In this document: positions 60,819-64,000 of the stretch, piece by piece
Numbering within the stretch: position 1 is the first letter of the stretch
Layout of the letters: every line of letters starts with the position of its first letter
Assembly (NCBI GenBank): GCA_012845835.1
Contig: JABAKD010000022.1
Location: 186,001 to 250,000 of the forward strand
DNA length: 64,000 nt
DNA from: Undaria pinnatifida
Lineage: Eukaryota > Sar > Phaeophyceae > Laminariales > Alariaceae
Reading direction: 5' to 3'
The notes under the pieces: model-generated
What the model saw: only the letters and a program-made list of their open reading frames with translations
Told to the model about the DNA's origin: nothing
Database searches by the model: none
Program-made: the position numbers and the translations under genes

Positions 60819-61040
60819 TCAAAACAAAGATATGAGGCTATAGATTTCCCCACACCTCGTAATGAGGCGTAAACGCCACGGGTAGGACCATTCACTAGAG
60901 CAAGTCGCTGAAAGAAAGACCATAGCATGATAGAGGAAGACAGAAAACCCAGAATAGGGCAACCTAAGTAGAGCAGCCGAGGAACAGCCGTTTCGTGTTA
61001 ACCGGAACCGCTGGTGGTTGTAATCGTCGAGACTTCGCAT
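60819..61040 (-). CDS. Hypothetical small protein
   Basis: ATG at 61040 opens MRSLDDYNHQRFRLTRNGCS, a hydrophobic middle (YSGFSVFLYHAMVFLSATC) and a stop after 73 codons. No family; weak. Confidence 0.25.
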   Translation of the reverse strand: MRSLDDYNHQRFRLTRNGCSSAALLRLPYSGFSVFLYHAMVFLSATCSSEWSYPWRLRLITRCGEIYSLISLF

Positions 61041-61379
61041 GGTTAGCCTCCAACCGTCCTCAGGTTTTAGATTTTGGTTTTAACATAGTGGCGTCCCGTC
61101 TCTATTACAACTTGTCTTTTGATAACACCCCGCATCTCGTGTGTGTGGATGTTAATCCAACGTTATAAGCGCGTCACGGATGGCGACGTTGTCGTCGCGG
61201 TGATGGGATGCAGAAGTCGCTTCTGACTGGAACCAAAGTTACATACATGTGATAACGCGCGCAGAGGCGATATCACACGTGAAGACAGGTGCTGGATTTG
61301 ATGGTGATGTAGTTGCGTCACTGTCAACATGATACGCAGTGTTTTCATCGTCAATGTCCAACCTCGCTGTCATAATCAA

Positions 61380-61680
61380 TACACCACCATCATGATCATC
61401 AGCATTATTATCATCACCCTATTGGATCATCATCACATCTCCGCCATGTTCATTATCACCATCATCATCACTAGACTACCACCACCATAGTTGTGGGCAT
61501 AATCATCGTCATCATCATCATCATCACCATCGTCATCATCATCGTGATAATCATCATCAGCATCAGTTCAATCAATCGTCCACTCCACCATCACCATCGC
61601 CGTAATAATCAACTAATTCATGATCATCGTAAGTATCACTACCGCGTCATCATCACCACCACCACCATGGTCCACCATGG
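61380..61680. repeat. Interrupted ATC/CAT microsatellite
   Basis: Dense catcatcatcaccat-type repeats over 300 bases with interruptions. Confidence 0.9.
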
Positions 61681-61806
61681 TCCACCGTCAAGAGCCCGAC
61701 GTGTTTAACCCTACCACCAAAAAAACAACTTTGACGGAAGAAGAGGTGATATGCTGCAATGTGCACTATTAATAGTCTAATAGTACTACCAATACCAATA
61801 GACTAG

Positions 61807-62055
61807 TTATTGTAACACTGTACGTACTTCCAGTGAATGAATGTGAAATGGCCTTTTGGCTCCTCGTTTGGGCAGACCTGTAATAATACCTCGTCCAAGA
61901 ACAGTTTCTGGCCTTGTTATCAAGTTGTTATACTCGTAGGGCTTGTTGGCAAGTCGTAGTAGGGGAAATAAAATTGCAAACCCGATCAACATCCCGCGGC
62001 CTAATGTACCATTAGGCAAGACTATGTACCCTAATGTACGTTCACAACCAATAAT
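61807..62055 (-). CDS. Candidate exon with repeated LGRG motifs
   Basis: A continuous minus-strand frame reads GCERTLGYIVLPNGTLGRGM, LIGFAILFPLLRLANKPYEY, NNLITRPETVLGRGIITGLP, KRGAKRPFHIHSLEVRTVLQ, stop. It has a hydrophobic helix, two LGRG(M/I)(L/I) motifs and a basic end. No ATG near the start, so it would be an internal or terminal exon. Family unknown, but the composition is strongly protein-like. Confidence 0.4.
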   Translation of the reverse strand: MIGCERTLGYIVLPNGTLGRGMLIGFAILFPLLRLANKPYEYNNLITRPETVLGRGIITGLPKRGAKRPFHIHSLEVRTVLQ

Positions 62056-62762
62056 AATAAGTGTTCGCTGGAATGTTCGTGTACGTTAAACTCAAGAGGG
62101 GCTATCGCTATCGCGCTGCTGCTTCTTCTGTTGTATCATGTGACGACGTGATACCATACATGGGCGTAGTATGAATGAAGAACACGATCATCTCACCACG
62201 ATTTTTTCTTGGTGTCCATTTGTAGTACTTTTTTCTTCTGTTTATGCACTATTTGCTTCACCTTGCATGCTTGATGCCACCGTCGCGGGGCGGGGGGGGG
62301 GTGCCGCTTATTCCCTAGCTATTGTGGTTGAGATCCGGCTGTGCTTAGCGTTAATGTGTCCGACAGTCCCGTGCTAGAGTGTGGTACCTTTTGTGGACCC
62401 CCCCAGCTTAGTGCGTTGCATTGTATCGCGGCCTCGTCCTACAGAGGGAGGTATGTACTATCCCGGGATAGTTGGGGGTTCTACTTAAATGCGAGTATTG
62501 TCACCTGGCAAGGCGCCGCGCACTAATGAGGACCTCATCGTGAGCTGTATGCGCGGTGGCCGCGTAGAAATGAAAATCCCCTGATCAACAGACCAACAAC
62601 GCCGTGAAAGTGTGTGGAACACCCTTTTCTGAATACCCAACAACCATACCCCACAGGGACGTTGCACGAGAGCAGGAGGCCAGAGCTAAGAGCTGAAGAA
62701 GCAAGGCGAAGAGAAGTAGCTTGTGACCTGTGACCTCGTTGAGGTCGTGATAGCTTTCGACA
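62056..62762. other. No gene recognised
   Basis: Short ORFs without features; G-run at 62286-62302. Confidence 0.35.
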
Positions 62763-62813
62763 ATGGCAGGCAATGCAGGCAAGAAGAAGAAAAAGAAGAC
62801 CAAGAAAACCAAG
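62763..62813 (+). CDS. Candidate first coding exon, Lys-rich MAGNAGKKKK
   Basis: ATG opens MAGNAGKKKKKKTKKTK followed by donor AAG|gtgagc (phase 0). Short Lys-rich starts followed by a canonical donor are common in eukaryotic genes. No downstream exon could be identified within the remaining 1.2 kb. The antisense frame 62585-63088 is judged a shadow. Confidence 0.4.
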
Positions 62814-63147
62814 GTGAGCGAGCACAGCAGCACAGCATGCTTTTCCTCTTCATCCCACATGCTAGCACTGCATGCTTCCGCTGCTTCCAGCAGCAGCAAA
62901 GCAACAGCAGCATTAGGTACTGCATCAGCAACAGTAGGTACAGCCACACCAGGCAGCGGTGCCCCAAAAGTTGAGCATGCGTCTGCATCCTCGACAACAA
63001 CAGCACCAGCAGCAGTATGCACGGCAGGAGTGCCGTAAAGTGCATCATGCGCCTGGAGCTTGTCTACAGCATGCAGCAGCGGCCACAAACAATAACGATA
63101 GGTAGAGCAACAGATGCCCTAAACGTTGAGCATGCGTGTTTTATTAA

Positions 63148-63222
63148 AATGTTTCAAGGACGTCAGCCGTGAGTTCGACGAATTTCGGTTCAATACTCAT
63201 CTTTGCAAGCTGCGTTGTTGGT
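63148..63222 (-). repeat. Repeat R1 copy I
   Basis: The reverse complement encodes MSIEPKFVELTADVLET; its leader gcagcttgcaaag is conserved and gttgttggtac matches copy F. Confidence 0.8.
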
Positions 63223-63301
63223 ACAGTACTGCACTTTCTATGTGCCCTGGAGAACGACAGCACCAGGAGCAGTAGGCACAGTATCAGTGGGCACACCGCC
63301 A

Positions 63302-63342
63302 CCGTCACCACCACCACCACCACCACCACCGCCACCACCAGC
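63302..63342. repeat. (ACC)n microsatellite
   Basis: About twelve ACC/GCC trinucleotides. Confidence 0.9.
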
Positions 63343-63524
63343 AACAACATACAGAGCTGCCGTTAGAGTAAATCATGGGTCTGTACCGGGTATCCTCGAC
63401 AACAACCGCAGCAGCAGCTGCATGCATCAGCGCCCTCCTACAACTGTAGCACTCGTCTGCAGGTAGATGCGAATAACAGACAGCGGTTCTGTGCAATATC
63501 ATAAATATATATCAAATCATTCCT

Positions 63525-63870
63525 TGGTGTCTTGGACTTTGGTCAGGAGTTTTTTGTCTCGGCCTAAGTATGCGATTCGCGGAACTGGAATTCTCGGTCG
63601 AATATGGCTTGGTTCGAGCGCCGCCTTCGGGGGGCGGCTCCAACGCCCCTCGCCCTGCCGTGTCCGTTCCGCACATCGACGTGAACGCGGACCGGTGCCG
63701 AGCGAGACGAGCGAGTGTCGAGGAGGAATTTTGGAAACATTGTTGAATCTTAATGGCTGCAACGCCTGAATGATTTACAAAATTGGCATCATTTCCAAAC
63801 GGTACGTGATAATGTTTGGAATTTTGCGGTGGCATACTCTCGAGCGTTAGTTTCTTTGCTGTACTTTTTT
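63525..63870 (-). repeat. Repeat R2, inverted copy
   Basis: Aligns with 29755-30110 on the opposite strand: cgctcgagagtatgccaccg, gtttggaaatgatgccaatt, gggcgttggagccgccccccg, gaccgagaattcc, ttaggccgagac. Confidence 0.8.
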
Positions 63871-64000
63871 ACTAGTTCGTTTGGTTTCTTGCTCGGCATT
63901 TTATTGCTTTTGTTTCTGCTCGTTTGCCAGCTGGAAATTCAATTTTTTAGTGTGGGTTCACCTAAAACGTGACACAAGTTACCGACGATATCCAACAACT

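Larger units (their letters stand above)
62880..63440. repeat. CAG-rich local duplication around R1 copy I
   Basis: 62930-63040 and 63255-63430 share gcagtaggta/cacag, acaccaggcagc / acagcaccaggagc, and atcctcgacaacaac-gca. ccctaaacgttgagcatgcg (63117) repeats ccaaaagttgagcatgcg (62965). Confidence 0.6.

Noticed and set aside
61493-61708. ORF of Ile/Val repeats
   Set aside because: Translation of the ATC microsatellite.
62585-63088. 167-codon minus-strand hydrophobic ORF
   Set aside because: Antisense to CAG-rich and Lys-rich plus-strand sequence; its hydrophobic run (poly-Phe) mirrors the AAG/AGA tract.

Overview
The window is nuclear DNA from an intron-rich eukaryote of moderate GC content. 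The one gene I can reconstruct fully is split by GT-AG introns of 0.5 to 7.8 kb, most of the rest is repeats and decayed duplications, and a Ty1/copia retrotransposon relic is present. There are no operons, Shine-Dalgarno sites, rRNA genes or CRISPR arrays. A stramenopile (for example brown-algal) origin is my guess from overall style, including short internal TTAGGG runs; nothing in the sequence proves it.

Layout. 1-4 kb: candidate plus-strand exons (1015-1216, 1653-1754), a 13-bp minisatellite and a minus-strand ORF (3351-3707). 4.1-18 kb: a complete minus-strand gene for an Rtf2 (replication termination factor 2) homologue in five exons (17954-17823, 10031-9960, 7606-7521, 7031-6848, 4642-4115) with phase-consistent junctions and a predicted 333-residue product. 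Its introns hold degenerate copies ('echoes') of its own intron/exon boundaries, an array of CCCAT/GGGACGTCCC motifs (11.1-12.1 kb), a 450-bp tandem duplication (13.4-14.5 kb) and GC-rich hairpins. 18-24.8 kb: candidate exons of one or more unidentified plus-strand genes. 25-31 kb: duplicated non-coding blocks, tRNA-like relics and a perfect 14-bp hairpin. 31.9-32.6 kb: a candidate terminal exon and a 131-codon ORF. 33.8-38.4 kb: the copia relic on the minus strand with an inactivated reverse transcriptase. 39-46 kb: further copies of the dispersed repeats, an Asn-repeat ORF and a few candidate exons. 46-56 kb: mostly unassigned, with a candidate zinc-ribbon exon (46257-46358), a CPRC/CRNC-domain relic (52.8-53.5 kb) and a four-unit tandem repeat with intron-like ends (53.9-54.9 kb). 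57-59 kb: the terminal exon of an unidentified multi-pass membrane protein, followed by two more copies of its C-terminal tail and preceded by a copy of its splice-acceptor region. 59-64 kb: small candidate exons, microsatellites and repeat copies.

Two themes run through the window. First, exon ends together with their splice sites have been copied locally and often keep an open frame and stop codon, best seen at the Rtf2 locus and at the membrane-protein locus, so they look like potential alternative 3' terminal exons. Second, short words (TACCWGGTA, TATTAATA) and a dispersed repeat carrying a conserved start-codon-initiated peptide are far more frequent than chance. All counts were made by eye, and splice sites are inferred from sequence alone.
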